Assembly: GCF_019720915.1 (NCBI RefSeq)
Contig: NZ_JAHKSI010000001.1
Coordinates: 1,612,001 to 1,676,000, forward strand
Reading direction: 5' to 3'
Origin: Alkalihalobacillus sp. TS-13
GTDB taxonomy: Bacteria; Bacillota; Bacilli; Bacillales; Fictibacillaceae
DNA length: 64,000 nt
Positions 34,597-43,534 of the stretch are shown piece by piece. Under the pieces are notes generated by a model that ran no database searches, was not told the origin of the DNA, and worked only from the letters and a program-made list of their open reading frames with translations. The translations under genes were made by a program, and so were the position numbers. The first letter of the stretch is position 1. Each line of letters begins with the position of its first letter.

Positions 34597-36120
34597 ATGA
34601 AGAAAGTTACATCAGTATTTTGGATTACATTAGCCATAACATTATTCGCCTCCATTTGGGGATCGTTTGCGCCTAAAAATTTGGAGAAAATTACAGGGGC
34701 GATTCAAACGTATATTTCTGTTCATTTTGGTTGGTATTATTTATTGATCGTTTCATTATTCGTTATCTTTTGTGTATATATGATCTTTAGCCCATACGGT
34801 AAGATTAAGCTAGGCAAACCTAATGAGAAGCCGGATTATAGTTATTCAACCTGGTTTGCCATGCTTTTCAGTGCTGGTATGGGTATAGGACTTGTGTTTT
34901 ATGGTGCAGCTGCACCCATTTCGCATTTTATGAAAACTCCTCCGACAGCGGAGCCTGGTACAGCTGCAGCCATTCAGGATGCTATGAGGATTTCGTTTTT
35001 CCACTACGGGGTTCATGCATGGGGAATTTATGCCATAGTCGCACTTATACTTGCTTACTTCAAATTTCGACATGGAAAGCCAGGTTTGATCAGTGCGACG
35101 CTGGAACCTATTTTTGGCGATAAGATGAAAGGCGGACTGGGAACTACGATTGATGTCATTGCAGTTTTCGCCACAATTGTTGGTGTTGCAACCACTTTAG
35201 GATTCGGTGCTGCTCAAATTAACGGGGGACTTACTTTCCTGCTAGGCCTTGAACAAGAATTTTGGATCCAGTTGGTTATTATCATAGTCGTGACAGTTCT
35301 GTTCATGGTTTCAGCTTATACTGGCCTTAGCAGAGGGATCAAATACTTAAGTAATCTTAATATGGGGCTGGCAGTCCTGTTATTCATCGTCATTTTGATA
35401 ATCGGACCAACGCTCTATATTTTGAATACATTTACGAATACCATGGGGACTTACCTTCAGACAATTGCAACAGAAAGCTTCAGACTCTCACCAGAAAACG
35501 GCGAAGAACAACAATGGGTCATGGATTGGACCGTCTTCTTTTGGGCATGGTGGATTGCCTGGTCTCCGTTTGTAGGGATTTTCATCGCCCGTGTGTCTCG
35601 AGGACGTTCAATCCGCGAGTTTTTATCAGGAGTCTTACTTGTCCCTTCACTTGTTAGTTTCTTGTGGTTTTCTGCCTTTGGGATGACTGCTATTGATACT
35701 CAAAAAAACGGTGCAAATATTGCATCACTACCAGACGAACAAATCTTATTCGGTGTATTCGACCAGTTTCCTTTCGGTGTCATTTTATCAATCCTTGCGA
35801 TGTTATTGATTGGGACTTTCTTCATCACATCGGCTGACTCTGCTACATTTGTTCTAGGCATGCAGACGACGAACGGTGCCTTGAACCCTTCTAAAAGGGT
35901 TAAATTTGTATGGGGGATCGCCCAATCAGGAATCGCCGCTGTGCTTCTCTATACAGGAGGTCTTCAAGCATTGCAGAACGCATTGATTTCAGCAGCATTC
36001 CCATTTTCATTAATCATGTTACTCATGATATACGCATTCTTCAAAGCGATTAGGAAAGACAAAGCGGAAGTAGAACAACTTAAACTAAAGAAATTGAAAA
36101 AGTCATTAAGTCGACCCTGA
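34597..36120 (+). CDS. BCCT-family transporter (glycine betaine/choline type)
   Basis: 507 aa, twelve membrane helices. The BCCT signature is in WTVFFWAWWIAWSPFVGIF followed by ARVSRGRSIREF, and the substrate-site Gly/Trp segment GAAAPISHF is present. Sodium- or proton-coupled uptake of betaine, choline or carnitine for osmoprotection; substrate not decided. Start at 34597 after AAGGAAGGAG; an upstream start at 34525 lacks a site. Confidence 0.93.
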   Translation: MKKVTSVFWITLAITLFASIWGSFAPKNLEKITGAIQTYISVHFGWYYLLIVSLFVIFCVYMIFSPYGKIKLGKPNEKPDYSYSTWFAMLFSAGMGIGLVFYGAAAPISHFMKTPPTAEPGTAAAIQDAMRISFFHYGVHAWGIYAIVALILAYFKFRHGKPGLISATLEPIFGDKMKGGLGTTIDVIAVFATIVGVATTLGFGAAQINGGLTFLLGLEQEFWIQLVIIIVVTVLFMVSAYTGLSRGIKYLSNLNMGLAVLLFIVILIIGPTLYILNTFTNTMGTYLQTIATESFRLSPENGEEQQWVMDWTVFFWAWWIAWSPFVGIFIARVSRGRSIREFLSGVLLVPSLVSFLWFSAFGMTAIDTQKNGANIASLPDEQILFGVFDQFPFGVILSILAMLLIGTFFITSADSATFVLGMQTTNGALNPSKRVKFVWGIAQSGIAAVLLYTGGLQALQNALISAAFPFSLIMLLMIYAFFKAIRKDKAEVEQLKLKKLKKSLSRP

Positions 36121-36121
36121 T

Positions 36122-36173
36122 AAAAAAAGCGGTGTGCTCATGCTAAGATTACAGCAGGTGCACGCCGTTTTTC
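36122..36173 (+). terminator. Terminator of BCCT gene
   Basis: AAAAAGCGGTGTGC / GCACGCCGTTTTT arms with a 22-base loop. Lies between convergent genes and works in either direction. Confidence 0.8.
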
Positions 36174-36175
36174 TA

Positions 36176-36876
36176 TTATGTGCTGCTTAAAAAATCATCA
36201 AGAATTTGTATGTATATTTCTGGTTTCTGTGCATGGACAAGATGGGAGGCAAAAGGAATGACACTGATATGGACGTTTGGATTCATTTGTTGATACTTGG
36301 ATGCTGTTGAAACCTCATTTATATTCCCCTCCCCAACCATGAACAAGAATGGCACTTGTATTTCAGAAATATTCTTGGTCAATTCAAAAGGATACCAATC
36401 ATCATTTACAGCCATATGTATGAATTGTTTCCAATCCGATTCATGAAGAGTATCAAAATAGGCAACTGCTTGCGGATCATTTAGCAGTTCTATTTGATGT
36501 GCTACATCTCCTGCGTGTAATTCAGTCCAGTTGTCGGGTTTGTCGGAGATGATTCCTGAGATCGACAAAGTTCGTACTTTATATTTTTTTGCAAATGCAA
36601 GCGCGATGAAACCTCCTAATGAACAACCGACAAGATGTGGTTGTTCGACACCTAAATGGTCTAATGTTTCTTTCAAGTCCTCGACAGAATCTTCTAAGAA
36701 GTTTGAGACATCTGTTGTATAAGATTTTCCGTGTCCTCTCATATCTGGAAGAATAACTTGCTTATTGTTTTTAAAGAATTCCAAGTGTGCTGCAAAATCC
36801 GTCAATCCTGTTTGTAGACCCGTATGAAGAAAAACAATCGGATTCCTTCACCAGCCACTGCTGTATGTAATATCAT
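36176..36876 (-). pseudogene. Alpha/beta hydrolase with frameshift
   Basis: The main frame (36176-36805) holds VGCSLGGFIALAF (nucleophile elbow), LPDMRGHGKS and the C-terminal FASHLVHAQKPEIY (His). The true N-terminus is in another frame: ATG at 36876 after AAAAAGGGG gives MILHTAVAGEG, and the continuation PIVFLHTGLQTG is recovered only if one base is added near 36843. So there is a one-base deletion, or a sequencing error. Nucleophile and His are intact. Confidence 0.8.
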
Positions 36877-36895
36877 TTGTTTTCCCCTTTTTAAT

Positions 36896-36970
36896 TATAT
36901 CTTTATCGCTTCGTACGTAATGGTCTGATTCGGTTTTGTTGGATATATCCCATATTCATATTCAGCGGAA
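36896..36970 (-). pseudogene. C-terminal remnant of an unknown protein
   Basis: Short open stretch reading ISAEYEYGIYPTKPNQTITY then EAIKI and stop, followed by the ribosome-binding site of the hydrolase. It has no start and joins the fragment of the gene upstream in a different frame, which looks like a deletion scar. Confidence 0.45.
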
Positions 36971-37054
36971 ATGATGATAAGCATATAAACTATCCATCAT
37001 CCACTTGTCTTTTTTGACCAATTCGATGATATCGTTCTCCGTTTTCAGATTCAT
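36962..37054 (-). pseudogene. Truncated nucleotidyltransferase-like N-terminus
   Basis: 30 codons from ATG 37054 (after AAGAGGTG) reading MNLKTENDIIELVKKDKWMM, like the start of the nucleotidyltransferase family protein that often follows HIT genes in Bacillus, then out of register and stopped. The body is missing. Homology is from memory of the family and not certain. Confidence 0.5.
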
Positions 37055-37385
37055 TTTACACCTCTTATTCAACCCGTTTCCTGAAACGATATGCCAATGC
37101 AGATGTTTCGAATCCTGATTGGCCCCAAGATTGGTGATTACCCTGCATGCTCCAAATTCTTGTTCAACTGAATATGCCACCGCTTTAACACCATTCATCA
37201 ATTCTGTGAATATTTTTGTGTCCCACAGCGGTCAACGACGGAATATGCTTTTTAGGTATGCACACAATATGCATCTGGTAGGCAGGTCGCGTATGATAAT
37301 AGCCTAATACATTCTCCGTCTCATAAACTTTCTTCACATCGGTTTTCCCACTTAAAACTTCATCACAATAAAAATCAACTGTCAT
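37055..37385 (-). pseudogene. HIT-family hydrolase with frameshift
   Basis: N-terminal part from ATG 37385: DFYCDEVLSG, HTRPAYQMHIVCIPKKHIPS. The C-terminal part, in another frame, has NLGANQDSKHLHWHIVSGN with the HIT triad H-x-H-x-H. The two frames join as AVDTKIFTELMNGV if one G is removed from a GGG near 37223. It also lacks a stop of its own and reads into the next fragment. Confidence 0.8.
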
Positions 37386-37423
37386 CTAGTTCAGTCTCCT
37401 TCTTGATAAATGACTTCCTACTT

Positions 37424-37630
37424 TTATGGATTGTTCTGATTATTATTCTGACCAAGCGAAGCCGAAGATGATTTTTCGTAGGCTTCGTCTTCTGGCTTTC
37501 GGTTGAATTTCTTTTTATTCAGTTCATCCCCGTAAAACTTGTTTGTGTTGAAGTTCGATCGGATTATCCCCCATAATATCGGTAAAGCGAATAAGAAAAT
37601 GATAATCAAAAGGATCCAAATATCGTCCAT
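37424..37630 (-). CDS. Small membrane protein, unrecognised
   Basis: 68 aa with one N-terminal membrane helix (DDIWILLIIIFLFALPILWG) and a hydrophilic Asn/Lys/Ser-rich tail ending NNNQNNP. GGAGGGTGATACACT precedes the ATG, so it is probably expressed. No family recognised. It is the one intact gene among decayed neighbours. Confidence 0.65.
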   Translation of the reverse strand: MDDIWILLIIIFLFALPILWGIIRSNFNTNKFYGDELNKKKFNRKPEDEAYEKSSSASLGQNNNQNNP

Positions 37631-37726
37631 AGTGTATCACCCTCCTCCTTTCATTACGTTTGATAAAAGAAAACGGTTCAGAGAATGGCTGTTGATAACA
37701 TAAGTGATGGGGTTAAGGTTAAGTTC

Positions 37727-37910
37727 TTAGGCTGCAGCCTTCAACTCTTCAGCTGCCTGTTGGGTGTTGAAGGTATCAAAGATAATCGTTTGATCCCCTA
37801 AATCAATGATACCGGCATTTGCAACTGCACCTCCGCCTTCTTACCAGTGCTGCGAAGACTCCCTCTTTGATTTTTTGTGTAAAATGTTTGTTTTCTAACT
37901 CGGTATTCAT
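37727..37910 (-). pseudogene. MBL-fold hydrolase remnant, N-terminus only
   Basis: ATG at 37910 gives MNTELENKHFTQKIKEGVFA, and after a frame change near 37846 the continuation GGGAVANAGIIDLGDQTIIF then DTFNTQQAAEELKAAA and TAA at 37727. This is the first part of a metallo-beta-lactamase-fold protein; the HxHxDH region and the rest are absent. Confidence 0.65.
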
Positions 37911-37969
37911 TCATGCCCTCTTTAATCAGATCTTTATCAAAGTAGGATAGTTCATCCTAAACTCAAAGC

Positions 37970-38104
37970 CTATGCAATGAAGGCAGAAATCATCTCAAGA
38001 TCGTTTTCAACCATTTTCCTTGCATGGACCAAGAAATCCTCCCCGCAATTCTTTGCTTTAATTTTAACATGTTTTTCCATAATCTGTTTAAAAACATTTT
38101 GCAT
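37970..38104 (-). other. Possible small frame or gene fragment
   Basis: 44 codons, MQNVFKQIMEKHVKIKAKN then CGEDFLVHARKMVENDLEM, predicted helical. No good ribosome-binding site. It looks protein-like in composition and could be the tail of a lost gene; unrecognised. Confidence 0.3.
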
Positions 38105-38131
38105 TCTCGCAGGAACAAAGAGCCCAAACAA

Positions 38132-38180
38132 AAAGGACTGTGCCAACAGAGTCGAGTAACTCAAAGGTTGAACAGTCCTT
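38132..38180 (-). terminator. Terminator of yqgT
   Basis: Minus strand AAGGACTGT / ACAGTCCTT arms around a 27-base loop, followed by TTTTTG; directly after the yqgT stop. Confidence 0.75.
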
Positions 38181-38186
38181 CCTGGA

Positions 38187-39377
38187 TTACATATATAAAC
38201 TTGCGAGCATGATTCCTAATGTTTCTTGGTAAATTTCATCATATTGGGATAATGGTAACGGATTGACGCCCTCTCCTAATTCGACTGTGTATCCTGGCCG
38301 TTTCCATTCTTGGATGTACCAGTCTTTATAACCTGCATAACTATCTATATACCGGACAGGTTTATAACCGCTGACTCTTTCAAATTCCTTAACGATCGCT
38401 TCTGCATAAGACGGTTCTAATCCTTCATACCCCCAATAGATTTCCTCTCCCTGTGTATGGAAGGCTACGACACGATCGAAATCCTCCTTACGAGTCAATT
38501 CAGCCATAGCGATCGTTTCAGGTTCGCTTAATGGTTTGTCTCCAGGGTAGTCTCTAGGTGCGATCGCTTGTGGCTTCCGTGGTTTTTCAACTTCCCAATT
38601 AGCAGGGAATTGATTATTCAAGTCTACCCCTCTTATATTCGCTTTCCATCCTGAGAAATCTGTGTTGCCATTATTAAGTTCTATTACGAAATCTCGATAA
38701 TATTCACTATCAGGGGGACCGTCCAATACAAGATCGACACCGTCCGGATTCACCATCGGAACAATTGACACAGTAACACCATCATAGAAAGGGGACATTT
38801 TCAAACCTCGAATTGTCCATTGGTTCGTCAAGGCTAAAAGGTAGTCATTCAGAAAATCCATTATTACTGCTGAAGTGATCCATTCCTGGGCATGAAAAGC
38901 TCCATTCATATGAACTTTCTTCTCCCCATTCCCGATTTGAATCTCAGGAATGGATTTACCCAACACAGATTTCCCGATGGATTTCAATTTTATAAAAGGA
39001 TAGACCGCTCTTAATGAATACAGATTTTTCATCATGGTTGACCAATCATAATTCATTTTCGGGTTTACGTAAGGTGTCTCTACTCTCACCGGAACGGTGA
39101 TGATTTGTCCAATTTGAAGGTTACTTGGAGATGTATTAGGATTCATGATTGTGAGAGCATCTAGCGCCAATTTCCTTCTCTGGGCAATCTTATAAAAGGT
39201 CTCTCCTTTTTGAATCGTATATTTTTCCGTCTTATATGCTGGTATTTCAACTTCAGTTCCGACTTGTAAACTTGACGGATCGGTTGCACGGTTTGAGTCG
39301 AGGACAAGCCGGAGAGGCACATTGAACAATTTGGCAAGATACCAAAATGTGTCTCCTTTTCGTATTCTCACCTTCAT
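38187..39377 (-). CDS. yqgT: M14-family gamma-D-glutamyl-diamino acid endopeptidase with two LysM
   Basis: 396 aa. Two LysM domains (about residues 3-47 and 50-95; KGDTFWYLAKLFNVP and KGETFYKIAQRRK) for peptidoglycan binding, then a zinc carboxypeptidase domain with FHAQEW (His, Glu ligands), VAFHTQGEEIYW (third ligand His) and VELGEG (catalytic Glu). Cuts the D-Glu-diaminopimelate bond in cell-wall peptides. No signal peptide. Start at 39377 after GGAGGGAACCGAA. Confidence 0.93.
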   Translation of the reverse strand: MKVRIRKGDTFWYLAKLFNVPLRLVLDSNRATDPSSLQVGTEVEIPAYKTEKYTIQKGETFYKIAQRRKLALDALTIMNPNTSPSNLQIGQIITVPVRVETPYVNPKMNYDWSTMMKNLYSLRAVYPFIKLKSIGKSVLGKSIPEIQIGNGEKKVHMNGAFHAQEWITSAVIMDFLNDYLLALTNQWTIRGLKMSPFYDGVTVSIVPMVNPDGVDLVLDGPPDSEYYRDFVIELNNGNTDFSGWKANIRGVDLNNQFPANWEVEKPRKPQAIAPRDYPGDKPLSEPETIAMAELTRKEDFDRVVAFHTQGEEIYWGYEGLEPSYAEAIVKEFERVSGYKPVRYIDSYAGYKDWYIQEWKRPGYTVELGEGVNPLPLSQYDEIYQETLGIMLASLYM

Positions 39378-39544
39378 TTCGGTTCCCTCCATTTAACCAT
39401 TCTCCCACCATATATATGGCACCAATCCTCAGTTATGAATCATTTATGTTCTTTTAAGTGCCAAGCATCGCCTTGTTCCTGTGCTATGAAGTAGAATCAG
39501 TCACTCAGTCACTGGTCTTCATTAAAGATTGTTTTTTGACACAC

Positions 39545-39632
39545 GGAAAATATTTCCTCGGGTGAACCGCCTCGCTGTTGGGTCTTGCCTGCTGTTCACG
39601 CCGAAGTCTCGCATATTTCAAGCATTTTCAGA
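39545..39632. repeat. Degenerate copy of the long intergenic repeat
   Basis: CGCCTCGCTGTTGGGTCTTG and CGAAGTCTCGCATATTTC resemble parts of copies A and C but strongly diverged. Within the gene-free 39378-39860. Confidence 0.4.
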
Positions 39633-39669
39633 TTTCCATCAACAACAGACCATGCATCAACTCAATAAA

Positions 39670-39702
39670 AAAATTACCACAGTTTTTTAAAAACTGTGGT
39701 AG
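39670..39702 (-). terminator. Second hairpin downstream of the LtaS-type gene
   Basis: Stem TACCACAGTTTT / AAAACTGTGGTA with a T run on the minus strand. Confidence 0.7.
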
Positions 39703-39817
39703 AGCTCAAAAGCTGTAAAGTTAAAGAAAACTTGGCAGAGACAAGCCTTGGCGCAGGGCTGAGCCATAGTTGCGCTTATACTGAAGAAGTATTTTATACT
39801 TTCTTTAAGTGTAAAAT

Positions 39818-39855
39818 AAAACAAACCGTGCCAACATTTGTTGACACGGTTTATC
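39818..39855 (-). terminator. Terminator of the LtaS-type gene
   Basis: AACCGTG-CAACA / TGTTG-CACGGTT stem followed on the minus strand by TTTGTTTTATTTT, just after the stop. Confidence 0.88.
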
Positions 39856-39860
39856 AGCCT

Positions 39861-41735
39861 CTATTCTTCTTTAATTGTTCCTGTCTTTGGATCGAAGAAA
39901 CGCAGCAAGTCACCATAGATGATGCGATCAGAGTAATCGAGCTCTTTTTTCGCTTTTTCCATATATGGTTCACACGCTGTTTTCTCTACCTTTTCACCAG
40001 TTTCTTTATCATAACATGTGTTATCTGTGTATACATGATCTTTTGTGATAAAGCTTCCGTCACGTAATACTGTAAAGTCTTGACGTTCTTTAGAGAACAA
40101 GTCAGATCCAAATTGGATTGTGTTTTTCGTATCTTTTCCGAGCAAGTGCATGATTGTCGGTCTAAGGTCAACCTGACCACCAACAGTATCCATCTCTTTA
40201 CCATTACCATCCCCAGGGATGTGGATATACATTGGTACACGTTGCAACTGTGTCGATTCGAATGGTGTTATTTCTTTTCCAAGGTACTCTCCCATAGCTT
40301 TGTTATGGTTTTCTGATATACCGTAATGGTCTCCATATAGGACGAATACAGTGTCTTCATACAAACCTTCATTTTTCAAGCTATCGAAGAACATCTTAAC
40401 AGCTTCGTCAGTATAGCGGACTGTTGTGAAATAACGGTTTACAGTTCCATCGTTTGACGTCCACTCAGGAATAAATTCATCTTCCTGTTCTAACGTGAAT
40501 GGGAAGTGGTTAGTCAGTGTGATGAACTTCGTGTAATAAGGTTCAGGTAATTCTTTCATATGATCCACTGATTGCTGGAAGAAGAACTCATCTTTCATTC
40601 CCCAACCAACCGATTCTTCAGGTTTTATATCGTATTTCGATGCTGAGTAGAACTCATCATATCCAAGCGAGTTGTACATGATATCACGGTTCCAGAAACT
40701 TTTGTTGTTCGCATGGAAGTTCGCTGTATGATACCCTTCCTCTTTCAACAATTCTGGTGTAGCCTGATATTCATTTTGTGAATGAGTGAAGAATACCGCT
40801 CCACTTGGTAAAGGATACATTGAGTTGTCTAATAGGAACTCTGAATCGGATGTTTTCCCTTGTCCTGTCTGATGATAGAAGTTAGGGAAATAGTACGTGT
40901 CTTCATCTTTCTTCAATTCATTTAGGAAAGGCGTAATTTCTTTCCCTTCCAAATTGTTATCAATGACAAAGTTCTGCATTGACTCAAGAGTAATGACAAC
41001 GACATTTTTATCCTTTGCAGCTCCGAACATTTCTGGATCCGGGCTTTTATAATCAGCTTTAACATAGTTTTCAATATCAGCGATTTCACTGCCATCAGCT
41101 AAGGCACGTTGCGCTTTCGCTTTTGACTGGATGATCGCATCATATGCATGGTAATTGTATGCTCCGATATTCTTAATCAACATTTCACGGTCGAATGAAC
41201 GAGTCAACAATTGGGGACGTTCTGTTTCAGCAATACCCACATTTACGATGAAAATGATCAAACTTGATGCGAAAACGAGCCCGATTTTTTTAGACGACAT
41301 TTTAGGTGCCTCAAGCTTGCGCATTTTCATATATACAGCAAGAATAATGATATCCGCGAATAATAATAGATCGTACGGATAAATTAATGATGTGATACTG
41401 CTCCCCAGGTCACCCATATTGCTTGTCTGGAACAATACCGGTATTGTAATGAAGTCATTAAAGAACCGGTAATATATCATGTTGGCAAATAAAATGAATG
41501 ACGCGATTAAATTCAAAAATAATATAGCGATATTTCTAGCTTTCCCGGAGAAAAATAAGGCAATCGCCATAATGAATACCACTGAACTTAATGGATTGAT
41601 CAAGAGAATAATTTCTTGTACTGTATTTTCTATTTTTAGATCAAACGAAATTTTATAAACCAGATACGATTTCAACCAGAGTAAAACACCTGTGATGATG
41701 ATAATCTGATATTTTGATAGGGTGTTTTTCAACAT
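39861..41735 (-). CDS. Lipoteichoic acid synthase family protein (LtaS/YqgS)
   Basis: Polymerises glycerol-phosphate from phosphatidylglycerol on the outer membrane face. 624 aa: five N-terminal membrane helices (to about residue 165), a linker with an ALAD signal-peptidase-like site, then an extracellular sulfatase-fold domain with Mn ligands in ITLESMQNF (Glu), QGKTSDSEF (catalytic Thr) and YGDHYG (Asp-His), and TNHFPF. Start ATG 41735 follows AAGGAGGTAACTGTACG. Matches the position of yqgS; which LTA paralogue role it takes is not decidable here. Confidence 0.93.
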   Translation of the reverse strand: MLKNTLSKYQIIIITGVLLWLKSYLVYKISFDLKIENTVQEIILLINPLSSVVFIMAIALFFSGKARNIAILFLNLIASFILFANMIYYRFFNDFITIPVLFQTSNMGDLGSSITSLIYPYDLLLFADIIILAVYMKMRKLEAPKMSSKKIGLVFASSLIIFIVNVGIAETERPQLLTRSFDREMLIKNIGAYNYHAYDAIIQSKAKAQRALADGSEIADIENYVKADYKSPDPEMFGAAKDKNVVVITLESMQNFVIDNNLEGKEITPFLNELKKDEDTYYFPNFYHQTGQGKTSDSEFLLDNSMYPLPSGAVFFTHSQNEYQATPELLKEEGYHTANFHANNKSFWNRDIMYNSLGYDEFYSASKYDIKPEESVGWGMKDEFFFQQSVDHMKELPEPYYTKFITLTNHFPFTLEQEDEFIPEWTSNDGTVNRYFTTVRYTDEAVKMFFDSLKNEGLYEDTVFVLYGDHYGISENHNKAMGEYLGKEITPFESTQLQRVPMYIHIPGDGNGKEMDTVGGQVDLRPTIMHLLGKDTKNTIQFGSDLFSKERQDFTVLRDGSFITKDHVYTDNTCYDKETGEKVEKTACEPYMEKAKKELDYSDRIIYGDLLRFFDPKTGTIKEE

Positions 41736-42084
41736 CGTACAGTTACCTCCTTGACAAGATGAACTTATCACAATTTTGTTTTGTTATCATTCTCGTAATT
41801 ATTATTGTTTTCTAACATGTTTTATCTTCACTCGTTTTTCACATGATTGTTATAATACTCCCTTTTTGTTCATTTTTCAAGTGAAATTTAACCTTTTTCA
41901 AGAATTTGTAAAATGCCGCTTCTTACGCTAAATTAACTATCCCCTGTTGTAATAACCGCTAAACCTATAGACGATCAAATAAGAAAAAAGTTTTACTTTA
42001 ATAAGGAATTTACAGTAACTTCACACTTTGTTCATATTTTTATGTACAACCCCTAGTTAAATCTCACTAAAAAGGAGCAGGATC

Positions 42085-42171
42085 ATGACTTCTTTACTAT
42101 TTATAACACTCGGTACAATTCCGGCCAAGCCATTATATGAAAAAAAAGAGTCACTGATGACCCTTTTCTGA
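42085..42171 (+). CDS. Possible 28-residue peptide
   Basis: ATG at 42085 preceded by AAAAAGGAGCAGGATC, an excellent ribosome-binding site, and reading MTSLLFITLGTIPAKPLYEK then KESLMTLF. Hydrophobic N-terminal half. It runs through the glcK terminator hairpin on the other strand. Not recognised; may be a real small protein or the remnant of one. Confidence 0.35.
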   Translation: MTSLLFITLGTIPAKPLYEKKESLMTLF

Positions 42172-42172
42172 A
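42142..42172 (-). terminator. Terminator of glcK
   Basis: Minus strand AAAAGGGTCA / TGACTCTTTT (one mismatch or G-T) followed by a T8 run; about 50 bases after the glcK stop. Confidence 0.75.
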
Positions 42173-42219
42173 TTTGTATAGTATTCGTATTTCTATTCTT
42201 GTTTAGGAGGACATTGATG

Positions 42220-43173
42220 TTAATTATGGTTTTTTAGAGACATGAGGCGGGCGGAGCCGATGACCCCTGCATCATTTCCTAAACTTGCAATTGCAAAATC
42301 AGCACCCTCCTGTACTCTCGGAAGTGCATACTTGCTGAATGACTTTTTCAAAGGAACCATCAATAGGTCACCTGCTCGTGAAACACCCCCACCAATGACG
42401 ATTCTTGAAGGATTAATCACATTTGCCATATTTGCGATCGCCAGTCCGAGATGATGGGTGATGACATCAATTACTTCAATGGCCCATGCATCGCCTTCAC
42501 TAGCTGCATTAAATACATCTTCTGCTGATACCTTCATCCCCTTATTAAGTACACTTGATGGATTTTGATCAAGACCTTCCATGGCAATCCGAGAGATGCC
42601 TGTTGCCGATGCGATTGTTTCTAGACAACCCTTCTTGCCACAATTGCAAGGAGCCCCACCATCAACAATCGACGTAATATGGCCGATTTCTCCAGCCATC
42701 CCATTCGTTCCGTGAAGAATGGTACCGTTTGAAATGATTCCACCTCCAATGCCGGTCCCTAAAGTGATGCAAATTAGATCTGATGCCTGTTTCCCAGCAC
42801 CTTTCCACATCTCGCCGAGTGCAGCAATATTCGCGTCATTATCAACCACGACACCTAGACCTGTCTTCGATTCCAAGTCATCCTTAAGTGGATAGTTTTC
42901 CCATCCAACATTGACCGCATGATAGATAAATCCGTTTTCCAAATTAATAAAACCTGGCGCACCGATTCCAATGCCCTCGAAATCTTTTAACTCCAAGTTT
43001 GCATTTTCCATCTTCATCTTGAGTGAATCTGCAATGTCTTGGGATATATTCCTACCGTTGTTACTTGTATCAGTTGGTATCTCCCATTTCTCTACAATAT
43101 TCCCCATTGGATCTACAATGGCCATTTTAATGGTTGTTCCACCCAGGTCGATTCCTATCGAAAGTTTGTCCAT
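42220..43173 (-). CDS. glcK: Glucokinase, ROK family
   Basis: 317 aa cytoplasmic enzyme phosphorylating glucose. ATP-binding IGIDLGGTTIKMAIVD at the N-terminus, catalytic Asp in VVDNDANIAALGE, LGTGIGGGII, and the zinc motif CNCGKKGCLE of ROK proteins. Start ATG 43173, after AAAGGATG; an ATG at 43185 overlaps that site. 15 bases after yqgQ as in B. subtilis. Confidence 0.95.
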   Translation of the reverse strand: MDKLSIGIDLGGTTIKMAIVDPMGNIVEKWEIPTDTSNNGRNISQDIADSLKMKMENANLELKDFEGIGIGAPGFINLENGFIYHAVNVGWENYPLKDDLESKTGLGVVVDNDANIAALGEMWKGAGKQASDLICITLGTGIGGGIISNGTILHGTNGMAGEIGHITSIVDGGAPCNCGKKGCLETIASATGISRIAMEGLDQNPSSVLNKGMKVSAEDVFNAASEGDAWAIEVIDVITHHLGLAIANMANVINPSRIVIGGGVSRAGDLLMVPLKKSFSKYALPRVQEGADFAIASLGNDAGVIGSARLMSLKNHN

Positions 43174-43188
43174 AATATGTATCATCCT

Positions 43189-43380
43189 TTAATTCAATTT
43201 ATTTTGTTCACTTTTGATGATTAGAATCGCATTACGATAATCCTCGTTACTGATCATGCCATTTTGGTACATTTCTTGTATTTCAGATTGATAAAGTTCT
43301 AAATCCGCCATCCGGTTCCCTGTATAAATAAATGCACCGAAGCGCTTTAACAATTGTTGTACATCCAAGATTGTCCTCAT
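43189..43380 (-). CDS. yqgQ: YqgQ family protein
   Basis: 63 aa, helical. YDVQQLL-like start ILDVQQLLKRFGAFIYTGNR and ELYQSEIQEMYQNGMISNED are the YqgQ pattern. Start at 43380, which gives the family length; the frame extends 28 codons upstream. Function unknown; cotranscribed with glcK. Confidence 0.88.
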   Translation of the reverse strand: MRTILDVQQLLKRFGAFIYTGNRMADLELYQSEIQEMYQNGMISNEDYRNAILIIKSEQNKLN

Positions 43381-43499
43381 TATCTGCTCACTTCCCTGGA
43401 TATTCTGTTCACTACACAGCAATCCTATGATTTCACCCAACCGTATTATATCATTATTATTCAATTTAAAAAGCGGTTCAAAACCTGATGAAAATCAAC

Positions 43500-43534
43500 A
43501 GCATGATAAAAAATAGAGAAGCATAGTCGCTCCT
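43500..43534 (-). terminator. Terminator of the SpoVAF-like gene
   Basis: Minus strand ATAGAGGAGC / GCTTCTCTAT with one G-T pair, followed by TTTTTT. Confidence 0.75.

Noticed and set aside
39696-40067. 123-codon plus-strand frame
   Set aside because: Mostly antisense to the LtaS-type gene and crosses its terminator; no start signal.
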